Notes: a model not told the origin generated them from the letters alone. DNA of 64,000 bases from Saprospiraceae bacterium (GCA_022842725.1 JALHOZ010000005.1:124001-188000), one strand, 5' to 3'. Positions 17,963-27,564 are shown, counted from the first letter of the stretch. Numbers and translations: made by a program.

Positions 17963-20419
17963 TTGCGCAAAGCCAATAAAAATATAAGCCGGACACCTTT
18001 TTATAAAGAAGTTTCCAAATGGTTTTCCGGAAATGGTTGGACTTACTTACCTTTTCAGCAGGAAGTCCTGGAAGCTTACCGTCAGCAAAAATCCGGATTG
18101 ATCAATGCACCGACAGGAAGCGGCAAAACATATTCCATATTTCTTCCTTTTCTGGAAAAATGGGCTGAAAAGAAGGTAAAAAACCAAAAAGGTTTATCCT
18201 TAATCTGGGTTACACCCATCAGGGCGCTGACCCAGGAAATTTATTTATCCTGTGAAAGAGCGTGCCGGATATTACATCAGGACCTTACTATAGAAATAAG
18301 AACCGGCGATACAAGTTATTCGACGAAAGCCAAACAATTAAAAAATCCCCCGAATATTCTGATTACCACACCTGAAAGTCTTCATGTTATATTGTCGACC
18401 AAAGGGTATTCGGATTTTTATAAAAGTGCAGATACTATTGTGGTTGATGAATGGCATGAATTATTGGGTTCCAAAAGAGGAGTACAGACAGAACTTGCCA
18501 TAGCTTCCATCAGAAATTTGCAACCCGACCTTCAGGTTTGGGGTATTTCGGCGACCATAGGCAATCTCGAAGAAGCGATGGACGTTTTGTTGCATTTTGT
18601 TCCTCAGGATCAAAGACAACTCGTGGTTGCGGATATTGTAAAAAAGATGGAAATCCGGACCGTGTTACCTGATGAAATAGACAAATATCCCTGGGCTGGT
18701 CACCTGGGTTTGAAACTGTCGCACAAAGTATTGCCTATACTATATCAGGGAGGGAGTTGTCTTTTATTTACCAATACCAGAGCTCAATGCGAAATCTGGT
18801 ATCAACACCTCCTGGATATCGATCCGGAACTTGCGGGACAGATGGCTATGCATCACGGCAGTATCAGTAAAGAGATGCGCACCTGGGTCGAAGAAGCATT
18901 GTATGAAGGAAAACTTAAGGTGGTGGTATGTACATCAAGTCTTGATTTGGGTGTGGATTTTCAGCCGGTAGACCATGTCATTCAGGTAGGTAGTCCGAAA
19001 GGGATTGCCAGGTTTACTCAAAGGGCCGGGCGAAGTGGTCATGCACCGGGAAAACCCAGTGTCATCTTTTTTGTACCGACCCATGCCTTGGAACTAATAG
19101 AAATCAGTGGTATAAGACAAGCCATGGAAACAGGATTTATAGAATCGCGACTTCCTATGGTACAATGTTGGGACGTTTTGATCCAATATCTTACAACGCT
19201 GGCTGTTTCTGAAGGATTTGATGACAGGCACATGTATGCTTTATTAACGTCGACCTATGCGTTTCACCTCATGAGTGAAGGTGAGTATTACGATATATTG
19301 GATATTCTGGTCAATGGAGGGCAATCCCTTCAGGCATATGATGAGTATAAAAAAGTGGTTCGTGAAGGACATTATTATTCGGTGAAAGACAGGTATATAA
19401 TCCGAAAGCACAAGTTGTCTATCGGTACCATTGTCAGTGAAGCCATGGTCAGGATTCAAATGAAAGGTGGAAAATATCTGGGAACGGTTGAAGAATGGTT
19501 TATAACCCATTTGAATCCGGGAGATGCTTTTTGGTTTGCCGGGCAACCTTTGGAATTGATTAAATACAAAGAAATGACTGCTTTGGTAAGACCTTCGGCC
19601 AGCAAACGTGGCAAAATACCTTCATATCAGGGAGGAAGGATGCCATTGAGTTCTGTAGTTTCCGATTTTTTGCGGGAAAAGATTGCCTCTGTGCTTTCCG
19701 GAGCACCTATGGATATTGAACTGGAGACCATTAAACCCATCCTTGAGTTGCAGCAGGAAAGATCAGGTGTACCTTCAAAAGATGAATTGTTGATAGAGTA
19801 TTTTGAAACCAAAGAAGGATATCATTTGGTCATATTTCCTTTTGAAGGAAGAAATGTTCATGAAGGTATGGCATCTTTTGTAGCCAAAAGGATTTCTGTT
19901 TTATTTCCTGTAACATTTACCATGTCGATGAATGATTATGGTTTTGAATTGTTGTCGGACCAACCAATGGATGTTGAAAAAATACTGACTCCGGCATTAT
20001 TTTCCACTGAAAATCTGGTGTCAGATATTTATGCTTCGGTCAACAGTGTGGAATTGGCACGACGTAAATTCAGGGAGATAGCCAAAATAGCAGGTTTGGT
20101 TTTTACCGGATATCCGGGGAAAGAAAAAAAGGAAAGGCATTTGCAGGCATCTGCCCAATTGATCTTTGAAGTATTCAGAGAGTACGAACCAGAAAATCCG
20201 TTGTTTATGCAAACCTTTGAAGAAGTTTTGAGAGACCAGTTGGACGAAAACAGAATGAGGCAGGCATTACAAAGAATAATGTCACAAAAATGGAAAGTTA
20301 CGTTTCCTGCGTTTCCTACGCCCATGTCTTTTCCGTTGATTGTGGACAGACTGAGAGAAAAAATAAGCTCGGAGAGGCTGGAAGACCAAATCAAAAGGAT
20401 GACCTTACAATATAAATGA
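17963..20419 (+). CDS. Ligase-associated DEXH-box DNA helicase (Lhr-like)
   Basis: An 818-residue superfamily 2 helicase. Motif I is NAPTGSGKTYS, motif II is VVDEWHELLG, motif III is SATIGN and motif VI is QRAGRSGHA. The C-terminal half (about residues 400-818) has the Lhr/DEXH-associated winged-helix and beta-barrel domains. In many bacteria this type lies beside an ATP-dependent DNA ligase, an exonuclease and a phosphoesterase as a repair set; none is visible here. No in-frame ATG precedes the conserved region, so a TTG at 17963 is used; this start is uncertain. Confidence 0.88.
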   Translation: MRKANKNISRTPFYKEVSKWFSGNGWTYLPFQQEVLEAYRQQKSGLINAPTGSGKTYSIFLPFLEKWAEKKVKNQKGLSLIWVTPIRALTQEIYLSCERACRILHQDLTIEIRTGDTSYSTKAKQLKNPPNILITTPESLHVILSTKGYSDFYKSADTIVVDEWHELLGSKRGVQTELAIASIRNLQPDLQVWGISATIGNLEEAMDVLLHFVPQDQRQLVVADIVKKMEIRTVLPDEIDKYPWAGHLGLKLSHKVLPILYQGGSCLLFTNTRAQCEIWYQHLLDIDPELAGQMAMHHGSISKEMRTWVEEALYEGKLKVVVCTSSLDLGVDFQPVDHVIQVGSPKGIARFTQRAGRSGHAPGKPSVIFFVPTHALELIEISGIRQAMETGFIESRLPMVQCWDVLIQYLTTLAVSEGFDDRHMYALLTSTYAFHLMSEGEYYDILDILVNGGQSLQAYDEYKKVVREGHYYSVKDRYIIRKHKLSIGTIVSEAMVRIQMKGGKYLGTVEEWFITHLNPGDAFWFAGQPLELIKYKEMTALVRPSASKRGKIPSYQGGRMPLSSVVSDFLREKIASVLSGAPMDIELETIKPILELQQERSGVPSKDELLIEYFETKEGYHLVIFPFEGRNVHEGMASFVAKRISVLFPVTFTMSMNDYGFELLSDQPMDVEKILTPALFSTENLVSDIYASVNSVELARRKFREIAKIAGLVFTGYPGKEKKERHLQASAQLIFEVFREYEPENPLFMQTFEEVLRDQLDENRMRQALQRIMSQKWKVTFPAFPTPMSFPLIVDRLREKISSERLEDQIKRMTLQYK

Positions 20420-20660
20420 TAATAGGTGTTAGGCATTAGGTATTAGGTGCCAGGAATTAGGTATTAGGTCTGTTTAGGGTTAAAAGTTTAGGGTTAAGGG
20501 CTGTATTAGGTTTGTTTAGGGTTAATAGTTTAAGGTTAATCAGTACTTTGTTAAAGGTTTAAAAGATAAGGGTTTAAGACAACTTGGGCGCCACATCGCT
20601 TCAGTTTTAACAAATCAAACAACAAATGAGGTTAAGGTTGAGGTTAAGATTTAGGTTGAG
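20420..20660. repeat. Degenerate TTAGG/TTTAGGGTTA-type intergenic repeats
   Basis: Right after the helicase stop there are many near-tandem copies of ATTAGGT, TTAGGC and TTTAGGGTTA, followed by AGGTTAAGGTTGAGGTTA variants (about 20620-20660). Copies are irregular and no reading frame uses them. The rest of the gap (20660-20923) shows no ORF; a weak TACCTTTA lies near 20872. Confidence 0.6.
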
Positions 20661-20923
20661 AAAGTTGCATCCGATATTTTGTCGACACTAAAACAAAGCG
20701 TCGAACCAACTTATCAATTCTTCAAAAAGTCTATTAGTCTGCAAAGTACCATAGTCTTCCCTGACTTGTTTTTAGGTGGAAATGACTTAATCGGCACCCT
20801 TCAGTGTCGTTAAACTGATAAATATCATCATGCATACTAATCCAGGTCATATTTGCCAAATGCTACAGCCTATACCTTTACACTGTATTTTAACAAAACA
20901 TTACAATATTAAAATTTTAAATA

Positions 20924-21502
20924 ATGAGAAATTTCAAAATATTATTAACCTCAAGCTTCCTGGTTCTGGGAAGCATCTGGTCAGTTGGCCAGACAAAATT
21001 TATGGCTACTGCCGTCAATACCTCGGTGACCGGTACATCAACCCTGCATGACTGGGAAATGAAAAGCCCGAAAGCAGAATGTACCATAACTGCTACAACA
21101 GACGCAAACGGAAACATTACTGCGATTTCTGCCATGAAATTTAAAGTAGGTGCAAAAACATTAAAAAGTGGTAAAGGTGCGATGGACAATAATGCTTATA
21201 AAGCCTTAAAAGCCGATAAAAATCCTAATATCACAGCTGATTTGAAAAGCGCAAAAGTTACCACCAAAGACAATGTCAATTATACGGTACAGGCTACTGT
21301 GATTTTGACCATCGGCGGCAAAGCCAAAGAAACGGAGATGGTAGCAACTTTAAAAAAGATTAATGTAGATTCTTATTCTATAAATGCTAAGAAAAAAATC
21401 AACATGGTAGAATATGGCGTGGAACCTCCTTCTTTTATGATGGGTACCGTCACTACCGGAAAAGATGTTGACCTAAGCTTTAATTTCATTTTAAATAAAT
21501 AA
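20924..21502 (+). CDS. Exported YceI-family lipid-binding-like protein
   Basis: A 192-residue protein with a signal peptide (hydrophobic core, then WSVGQ) followed by a YceI beta-barrel. Typical features are VTGTSTLHDWEM, MKFKVGAKTLKSGKGAMD with NNAYKALKADKNPNI, and TIGGKAKETEM. YceI proteins resemble lipocalins and bind polyisoprenoid-like lipids in the periplasm; the ligand here is unknown. It lies 36 bp upstream of an outer-membrane barrel gene, with a terminator after the latter, so the two probably form one operon. A second YceI gene follows the barrel. Confidence 0.9.
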   Translation: MRNFKILLTSSFLVLGSIWSVGQTKFMATAVNTSVTGTSTLHDWEMKSPKAECTITATTDANGNITAISAMKFKVGAKTLKSGKGAMDNNAYKALKADKNPNITADLKSAKVTTKDNVNYTVQATVILTIGGKAKETEMVATLKKINVDSYSINAKKKINMVEYGVEPPSFMMGTVTTGKDVDLSFNFILNK

Positions 21503-21538
21503 TCAATAACCATTCTTTAACCTTAAATCAAAGTAATA

Positions 21539-22855
21539 ATGAGAAATTTAGTTCAATTGCTAATCGTCATGTTGTTTGCCTTTACAGCAACCCAGACCAT
21601 GGCCCAGAAAATTCAGTACTCGAGAGCAAACAACCAAAAAGGTCTTCACACTTTCGAACCTTCCAAAGTAGATACTGTCGGTTATGACGGATTTAAACTT
21701 GCTATCGGAGGTGCCTTTACACAAGGTTTTCAATCCCTTAAACACGAAAATGTGGATACTTCTACTGCAAAAGTAAACAAACTGTATGCTATGTCAGCAG
21801 GTTTTAATTTGGCTGCAGCCAACCTGAATTTTGATGTTCAGTTGGGTGATGGTATCAGAATTTTTCTTGAAAACTACATGGCTTCCCGTCACCATAATGA
21901 ATTTTGGGTAAAAGGTGGATACATCCAGATCGACAAATTGCCTATGTTCAACAATCCTGAATGGTTTACCAAATATGCCAGAGTAAAAATCGGTCACATG
22001 GAGATCAACTATGGTGATCAGCATTTCAGAAGATCAGACGGTGGTAATACTATATTCAACCCATTTGCTGAAAACTACATCATGGACCAGTTTGCTACAG
22101 AAATTGGTGGTGAATTGTATATCTTCCCGGTTAAAGGTCTGACAGCTATGTTTGGTATGACTGGTGGTTTAATAAACAATAATATTTTTGATTACAGTAC
22201 CAATCCTTCAACAGCTGTACAAAAAAGAAACCCTGCCATCTTATTAAAATTGGCTTATGACAATACGGCTGGTTCCGACTTAAGATACCGTTTAAGCGCT
22301 TCTATGTACACCAACTCTGAAACACCAAGATCTACCTTATTTGCAGGGGACAGAACAGGTTCAAATTACTTCGGAGTTATCGAAAAACCATTAGCAACCA
22401 ACGTAACATCTTTTGATGCAACGGCTAACTTTACAAGTGGTAGATTTAATCCTTACCCCGCTTTAAACAGTGTAACTGCAATTATCATTAACCCGTTTGT
22501 TAAATGGAAAGGATTGGAAGTATTTGGTACTTATGAAGTAGTAAATGGTAAAGCAAAAGCTGAAGCTGAAGACAGAACAACCACACAGATTGCAGTTGAA
22601 GGTATTTACCGATTCTTAGCTAACGAACAATTGTTTATCGGAGCAAGATACAATCAGGTTACAGCAAGGTTAGCAGGATATACTGAAGATATTTCTATCG
22701 ACAGAATAGCTGTTGCTGCGGGATGGTTTCCAACTAAAAACTTATTGCTGAAAGGTGAATATGTTGTTCAGAACTATAATGATTTCAAAGGAACAGATAA
22801 ATTTCACCAAGCGAATTTCAACGGATTCGTAGTTCAGGCAGTCGTAGGATTCTAA
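21539..22855 (+). CDS. Outer-membrane beta-barrel protein (porin-like)
   Basis: A 438-residue protein with a signal peptide ending in TMAQ and many alternating-hydrophobicity strands rich in Gly, Asn and aromatics, for example MSAGFNLAAANLNFDVQ, VKIGHMEINYGDQHFRR and VVQAVVGF. The last residue is Phe, as in many outer-membrane barrels assembled by BamA. No plug or SusC features are present. Substrate unknown; co-transcription with the YceI gene suggests handling of a lipid-like or small hydrophobic compound. The strong hairpin at 22893-22926 marks the transcript end. Confidence 0.75.
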   Translation: MRNLVQLLIVMLFAFTATQTMAQKIQYSRANNQKGLHTFEPSKVDTVGYDGFKLAIGGAFTQGFQSLKHENVDTSTAKVNKLYAMSAGFNLAAANLNFDVQLGDGIRIFLENYMASRHHNEFWVKGGYIQIDKLPMFNNPEWFTKYARVKIGHMEINYGDQHFRRSDGGNTIFNPFAENYIMDQFATEIGGELYIFPVKGLTAMFGMTGGLINNNIFDYSTNPSTAVQKRNPAILLKLAYDNTAGSDLRYRLSASMYTNSETPRSTLFAGDRTGSNYFGVIEKPLATNVTSFDATANFTSGRFNPYPALNSVTAIIINPFVKWKGLEVFGTYEVVNGKAKAEAEDRTTTQIAVEGIYRFLANEQLFIGARYNQVTARLAGYTEDISIDRIAVAAGWFPTKNLLLKGEYVVQNYNDFKGTDKFHQANFNGFVVQAVVGF

Positions 22856-22892
22856 TCCACACAAAAACCAAACTCTTAAAAAAAATCTCAGA

Positions 22893-22926
22893 AGGTTGGT
22901 ACCGGATTCCGGTATCAACCTTTTTA
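22893..22926 (+). terminator. Intrinsic terminator of the YceI/barrel operon
   Basis: AGGTTGGTACCGGA (22893-22906) pairs with TCCGGTATCAACCT (22908-22921), with one G-U and a tight loop, followed by TTTTTATTT. It lies 38 bp after the barrel stop. Confidence 0.85.
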
Positions 22927-23006
22927 TTTCTTTTGCCTGAATGTTTTTTTAGAAAAAATACGACGGTAAATGTAATCTTTCCTTTTTTCCTTTCGGAAAA
23001 CCATCT

Positions 23007-23014
23007 TATATTTG
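23007..23014 (+). promoter_or_regulatory. Bacteroidota -7 box for second YceI gene
   Basis: TATATTTG lies 12 bp before the ATG at 23027. Transcription would begin about 6 nt upstream of that ATG, so the mRNA would be almost leaderless. This supports 23027 over the in-frame TTG at 23012, which lies inside the box. Confidence 0.6.
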
Positions 23015-23026
23015 CATTACTTAATA

Positions 23027-23626
23027 ATGACAACATCCTTGATTCATCCTTTTTTTAACATATCTTTTTTAATTCTCCTGAGTTTTGTTTCGTTCAATAA
23101 TCACAAAGACACCTGGATTATTAAAAGTTCCAGCAGGGTAACCGTAAATGGAAGTACCAATATCAATACGTTTTCCTGCAAAGTATCTTCCTACGGAAAA
23201 ACAGATTCATTACACTGTTTTCCAAATCAAAAAAACCAAGGTTATATTCAGGTGCATACCCTGTTAAAAGTTCCCGTAAAACAATTTGATTGCGGCAATC
23301 CTATCATGACCAAAGACCTGCAAAAAACATTAAAAGTTACTCAGTTTCCGCACGTTATCATAGAACTAAATGGTTTGTCGGCTTTGCCCAACCAGGTTTC
23401 CACTGCCATCGATGGTCAGGCTGTTATAACGCTTGCAGGCGTGAAAAGAAACTATATCATTCCCTTTAAAACGACAAAACAACAAAATCAGATGGTATTG
23501 AACGGAAAAAAATATATCCGTTTTACAGAATTCAAACTGACACCTCCGACCAAACTCGGGGGAAGTATCAGGGTAGATGATGTCCTGGAAGTCGAGGTGA
23601 CTTTGGTGATGGAAAAAAAGAAATAA
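23027..23626 (+). CDS. YceI-like exported protein
   Basis: About 199 residues with a signal peptide followed by a YceI-like barrel (SRVTVNGSTNINTFSCKV, FDCGNPIMTKDLQKTLK, FPHVIIELNG, AVITLAGVKRNYIIPF). It diverges from the first YceI but keeps the alternation of strand motifs. Two cysteines (in FSCKV and HCF) may form a disulfide. It is transcribed separately from the barrel operon and ends 13 bp before the convergent hydroxylase gene. Role: probably binding or transport of a hydrophobic compound, by family. Confidence 0.8.
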   Translation: MTTSLIHPFFNISFLILLSFVSFNNHKDTWIIKSSSRVTVNGSTNINTFSCKVSSYGKTDSLHCFPNQKNQGYIQVHTLLKVPVKQFDCGNPIMTKDLQKTLKVTQFPHVIIELNGLSALPNQVSTAIDGQAVITLAGVKRNYIIPFKTTKQQNQMVLNGKKYIRFTEFKLTPPTKLGGSIRVDDVLEVEVTLVMEKKK

Positions 23627-23638
23627 TCGTCTGCTGAT

Positions 23639-24664
23639 TTATTTTTCCTGCTTCAATCCATAGGTAAACTGATCTCCGAAACGTTGTGGAAAGCCCTCCA
23701 TACCCGGAAATCCAAGTTTTATGTCTCTGCCATCGTGGGGAATGACCGCTGTACCAAATATATAGTCCCAGATGGCCAGCGTTATCCCGAAATTGATTCC
23801 ATAGGGTTTGTTTTTTGGGATTTCATACGCATGGTGCCAGATATGCATCTCAGGACTGTTGAATATTTTTTTCATAAATGGTCCCAATATAAATGTTCCA
23901 ACCAGTGTGATGCCAGTCAAAAACAAACCTTTTATCACAAAATCCTGACCTTCCAAAACTGAGATATCAGCAACCCCGGTTACAAATGCCAGGCCAATCA
24001 AAAAACCAACTATTCCACCACTGACTCTGCCACTTACCGTAATATTGCTGTGGTTGTAGTGCCCGACTGCCAAAGTAAAAATGTGGATGATAAAAAAATC
24101 GTACAATCCGATGCCCAACAAAGCCAAAGGAATATATTCAATACTTCGGTAGACGATGGTCTCCATCCAATGATACCGGAGATGTGCAGCAAATCCCATT
24201 TGTTCTACCGAATGATGTACTTTGTGAAAGTTCCACAAAAAAGAAAATCGGTGCAGTAAACGGTGAACCCACCATTGAACAAAATCCCTGACGATAAAAC
24301 CCACGAGAAGAACCGACCACAACGGCCACATATTCATCGGATTGGATGCCTGAAGATCAAATCCTGTTATGTACAAAATGATGTTGTTGAATAAATCTAC
24401 AAAAACATGGGAAGCAGCATTGTAAATCACCAGCGAGAACAGAAAAAAATTAAAAAACATATAAAAGAAGTCAAGCCAGAAATCCTTTCGGAATTTGGGT
24501 TGGTTTTCTCTCCACGGTTTCCACCATTCCAAGGAAAAAAAGAACAACGAAACCAATATCAGCCAATAAAAATAGTTGTGCCAGGAAGGATGGGTTATCT
24601 CATGAAATAAATAGGACGCATATCCTCCGTAAGCATTGAGTATGGTTTCTAAAATATGGTTCAT
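23639..24664 (-). CDS. Sterol desaturase / fatty acid hydroxylase family membrane protein
   Basis: About 341 residues with several membrane helices and the eight-histidine di-iron pattern of the fatty-acid-hydroxylase superfamily: HRLLH, HKVHH, and HIWHH near the C-terminus, with more His in HYNHSN. It would use O2 to hydroxylate or desaturate a lipid in the membrane. The family also covers carotenoid and ether-lipid enzymes, so the substrate is open. I chose the ATG at 24664; the longer frame begins with TTG at 24724. The adjacent YceI proteins hint at isoprenoid or lipid metabolism. Confidence 0.88.
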   Translation of the reverse strand: MNHILETILNAYGGYASYLFHEITHPSWHNYFYWLILVSLFFFSLEWWKPWRENQPKFRKDFWLDFFYMFFNFFLFSLVIYNAASHVFVDLFNNIILYITGFDLQASNPMNMWPLWSVLLVGFIVRDFVQWWVHRLLHRFSFLWNFHKVHHSVEQMGFAAHLRYHWMETIVYRSIEYIPLALLGIGLYDFFIIHIFTLAVGHYNHSNITVSGRVSGGIVGFLIGLAFVTGVADISVLEGQDFVIKGLFLTGITLVGTFILGPFMKKIFNSPEMHIWHHAYEIPKNKPYGINFGITLAIWDYIFGTAVIPHDGRDIKLGFPGMEGFPQRFGDQFTYGLKQEK

Positions 24665-24775
24665 AAACTGTCGTTCAAAGGTTTTTTTTATAACTTCCGT
24701 AATGGTAACAGGCAATAAAAACAATTGTTTGTATCAAAACCTGACTCCATGTAAGACCTTTTTTTAAAATTTTTA

Positions 24776-24783
24776 CAAAAGTA
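24776..24783 (-). promoter_or_regulatory. Bacteroidota -7 box upstream of hydroxylase gene
   Basis: The minus strand reads TACTTTTG, matching TAnnTTTG, about 110 bp upstream of the hydroxylase ATG at 24664. Confidence 0.4.
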
Positions 24784-24946
24784 GTAGTATTACCAGAGTT
24801 TGAATGTAACTGAACTTACATAAGGGAAGGATGGGCTTTGAAAACAAAAATTCGAATGATTTTTAATGGTAAGACACTGTGTTAGGGTCAAAACAAAAAA
24901 CTATTTCTTTATTTTTTTGTCGATATACCAAATTCAAACCAAAAAA

Positions 24947-25240
24947 ATGTCATTATTAACATCATCTCTCGGAAGGTTTCGACTGGTCGCTTTTGTGGAA
25001 GGAATTTCTTATTTATCGCTCGGTATCACTATGATTCTGAAATATCATTACGGCATGCCCAAACCTAATTATGTGGTAGGAATGTTGCATGGAGGTCTTT
25101 TTATTTTGTACGTTATTTTGCTGATTCAGGTCGGTTTTATGTATAAATGGGGGATTGTCAAAATGTTTTGGGGTTTTGTTGCTTCGCTGATTCCTTTTGG
25201 AACCTTTTATGCTGATGTAAAATTATTCAGAGAAAAATAG
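24947..25240 (+). CDS. DUF3817 family small membrane protein
   Basis: About 97 residues with three hydrophobic segments and the DUF3817 pattern: an early GRFRLVAFVEGISYL followed by a GMLHGGLFILYV helix and a C-terminal FGTFYADVKL. Function is unknown. The longer frame from 24866 adds a charged N-terminus; the ATG at 24947 fits the family length and places the first helix correctly. A single gene. Confidence 0.83.
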   Translation: MSLLTSSLGRFRLVAFVEGISYLSLGITMILKYHYGMPKPNYVVGMLHGGLFILYVILLIQVGFMYKWGIVKMFWGFVASLIPFGTFYADVKLFREK

Positions 25241-25469
25241 TGTCCGACTCTATGGGAAAAATGGGCAAAATTTAGTTTTGTATCCCTACAACGTTTCTTT
25301 TTTCCGTAAGGTAATCAATAAACATATCCATTTTCTGTCGTAGCCGCGACTACCATTTGACAAATTCGCCGGCCTATATGTTTATTGACTTCATGGCGAC
25401 TTTTTGCTGTCAGGGATAACCATACTTTTGATGGGATTTATATTTATTTAATTTCAAAATGTACGGTTT

Positions 25470-27512
25470 ATGATAACAACAATCTACCAATGGATGATAC
25501 TGGTTTCCCTGGTTTGGGTGACAAATCCTCAACAATCCTTTCATACAGAAACTACCATTACCGGTAAAATGACAGATGCTAAAACCGGAGAAGCGATTGC
25601 CTTTGGCACGGTGGCTTTGTATCAGAAAGGTGTTCTTATTAAGGGTACTGAATCCGATATTGACGGCAACTATCACTTTCTAGAGGTAAAACCCGGTACG
25701 TATGACATCGAAGCATCATTAATAGGTTATGCCAATCAAAAAATAGTAGGTTTGGTGATTAAACCCGGAAGAACCCATAAGGTTGATTTTCAGCTTTCCG
25801 ATGACGCTATTTTATTGGATGTCGGTGTACAAGTAAAATCTTTTAAAGTACCTTTGATTCAAATAGATAATACTATCCAAGGTTCAACTGTCACCGCACA
25901 AAAAATCAGAAATCTTCCCTTCAAAGGTGTAAATGTTTTACAAAACAAGGCTGCAAACGGTGAAGAGGTCAAAGTTCGCGGAAGCAGGGCCAATGAGACC
26001 GTATATTTTATTGATGGTATCAGAGTTACCGGAAGCATTGTACCCGAAAACCATCATGAATCCGGAAATACAGAATCTTATGCAGAAATCAATGAAAATA
26101 AATTTGTCGATGTACAGGACGAATCGCTTTCCACCTTTGCACTGGACGTGGATCGGGCAGCCTACAGCAATGTACGCAGATTTATTAATGGAGGCCAACT
26201 TCCTCCGCCGGATGCGGTCAGGATAGAGGAAATGATCAATTATTTTGTTTATGACTATCCGTTGCCCAAAGGTAATGATATCCTTGGTGTCACTACCCAT
26301 ATGACGGAATGTCCGTGGAACCAGGGTCTCAAACTTTTGCATGTAGGTGTTCAGAGTAAAAAAGTCGACGTAAAAAACCTGCCACCATCCAATCTGGTTT
26401 TTTTGATCGATGTCTCGGGTAGTATGGGAGTGCCTGAAAAACTACCTTTGGTGATCGCATCCCTGAAAGTTTTGGTCAATCAGTTGAGGCCTGAGGATAA
26501 GGTTGCCATAGTCACCTACGCCGGTTATGCCGGTGTAGCTTTACCTTCGACATTTGCTGCTGAAAAACAAAAGATTATGGATGTATTGGACGGACTGCAA
26601 TCCGGAGGTTCTACGGCGGGTGCACAGGGCATTATTACGGCTTATCAGATTGCTTTGGATAATTTTATTCCTAAGGGCAATAATCGGGTAATACTGGCTA
26701 CAGACGGAGATTTTAATGTCGGATTGAGTGACAACAGAGGTCTGGAAAAGCTTATTGAAGAAAAACGAAATTCCGGTGTTTTTCTATCGGTTTTGGGATA
26801 TGGCATGGGCAATTATAAAGATGATAAAATGCAGATTCTGGCAGATAAGGGCAATGGAAATCATGCTTATATCGATGATATGACGGAGGCTGTCAAAGTA
26901 TTGGGCGACGAGTTTGGTGGCACGATGTTTACCCTTGCCAAAGATGTAAAGTTTCAAATTGAGTTTAATCCTGACAAAGTGCGTTATTACCGATTGGTGG
27001 GATATGAAAACCGGATGTTGGAAAAAGAAGATTTTAACGATGATGCCAAAGATGGCGGCGAGTTGGGCATGGGACACCAGATGACTGCGATTTACGAATT
27101 GGTATTGGCTGATAATCAAAATGGATTGTTGATGGTAGATCCTTTAAAATATCAGGAAAATCCTAAAACTAAGGATAAAAAACAATATACGGATGAATGG
27201 GCAACCATTAAGTTCAGATATAAAGATCCGGATTCTTCGAAAAGTAAAAAGTGGGAACAAGTCATTTCCGGTCCGGTAAAACCCCTTGATGATTTGTTTG
27301 ATGATGTGAAGTTTTCAGTAGCTGTGACATACGCCGGCATGTTGTTGCGTGGTATATCTACATTAGATTCGAAGTCCTATGAAGAGATGATATCGTTGGC
27401 GTCCGCTTCCAGAGGAAAAGATGAAGACGGATATCGGGCTGAGTTTGTCCGGTTGATGAAAACCGCATCAGAATTAGCACAATCCAAAGAATTGGTCATA
27501 AAAAATCATTGA
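25470..27512 (+). CDS. Exported von Willebrand factor type A protein with carboxypeptidase-regulatory and plug-like N-terminus (YfbK-like)
   Basis: A 680-residue exported protein. After a signal peptide comes a carboxypeptidase-D regulatory-like domain (ITGKMTDAKTGEAIAFGTV; residues about 30-115). A short TonB-plug-like stretch follows (about 150-190) with VKVRGSRANETVYFIDGIRV. Next is the YfbK-type linker (STFALDVDRAAYSNVRRF) and a vWA domain whose MIDAS motif is FLIDVSGSMG, with ATDGDFNVG as the later metal-binding stretch. The C-terminal part matches the DUF3520-type region. vWA domains bind ligands through a metal ion; a role in surface adhesion or envelope complexes is inference. A bidirectional terminator separates it from the convergent permease gene. 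Confidence 0.88.
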   Translation: MITTIYQWMILVSLVWVTNPQQSFHTETTITGKMTDAKTGEAIAFGTVALYQKGVLIKGTESDIDGNYHFLEVKPGTYDIEASLIGYANQKIVGLVIKPGRTHKVDFQLSDDAILLDVGVQVKSFKVPLIQIDNTIQGSTVTAQKIRNLPFKGVNVLQNKAANGEEVKVRGSRANETVYFIDGIRVTGSIVPENHHESGNTESYAEINENKFVDVQDESLSTFALDVDRAAYSNVRRFINGGQLPPPDAVRIEEMINYFVYDYPLPKGNDILGVTTHMTECPWNQGLKLLHVGVQSKKVDVKNLPPSNLVFLIDVSGSMGVPEKLPLVIASLKVLVNQLRPEDKVAIVTYAGYAGVALPSTFAAEKQKIMDVLDGLQSGGSTAGAQGIITAYQIALDNFIPKGNNRVILATDGDFNVGLSDNRGLEKLIEEKRNSGVFLSVLGYGMGNYKDDKMQILADKGNGNHAYIDDMTEAVKVLGDEFGGTMFTLAKDVKFQIEFNPDKVRYYRLVGYENRMLEKEDFNDDAKDGGELGMGHQMTAIYELVLADNQNGLLMVDPLKYQENPKTKDKKQYTDEWATIKFRYKDPDSSKSKKWEQVISGPVKPLDDLFDDVKFSVAVTYAGMLLRGISTLDSKSYEEMISLASASRGKDEDGYRAEFVRLMKTASELAQSKELVIKNH

Positions 27513-27529
27513 AGTTTTGTTTACGCATT

Positions 27530-27564
27530 ACAGGCAGTCCGGAAGGTCGGGCTGTCTGTTTTTT
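27530..27564. terminator. Bidirectional terminator between vWA gene and permease gene
   Basis: ACAGGCAGTCC (27530-27540) pairs with GGGCTGTCTGT (27549-27559) with two G-U/A-C wobble positions and an 8-nt loop. A T-run follows on the plus strand. It sits in the 50-bp gap between two convergent genes. Confidence 0.75.

Noticed and set aside
20420-20560. Telomere
   Set aside because: TTAGGG-like text, but irregular, internal to the chromosome and in a bacterium; treated as dispersed repeats.
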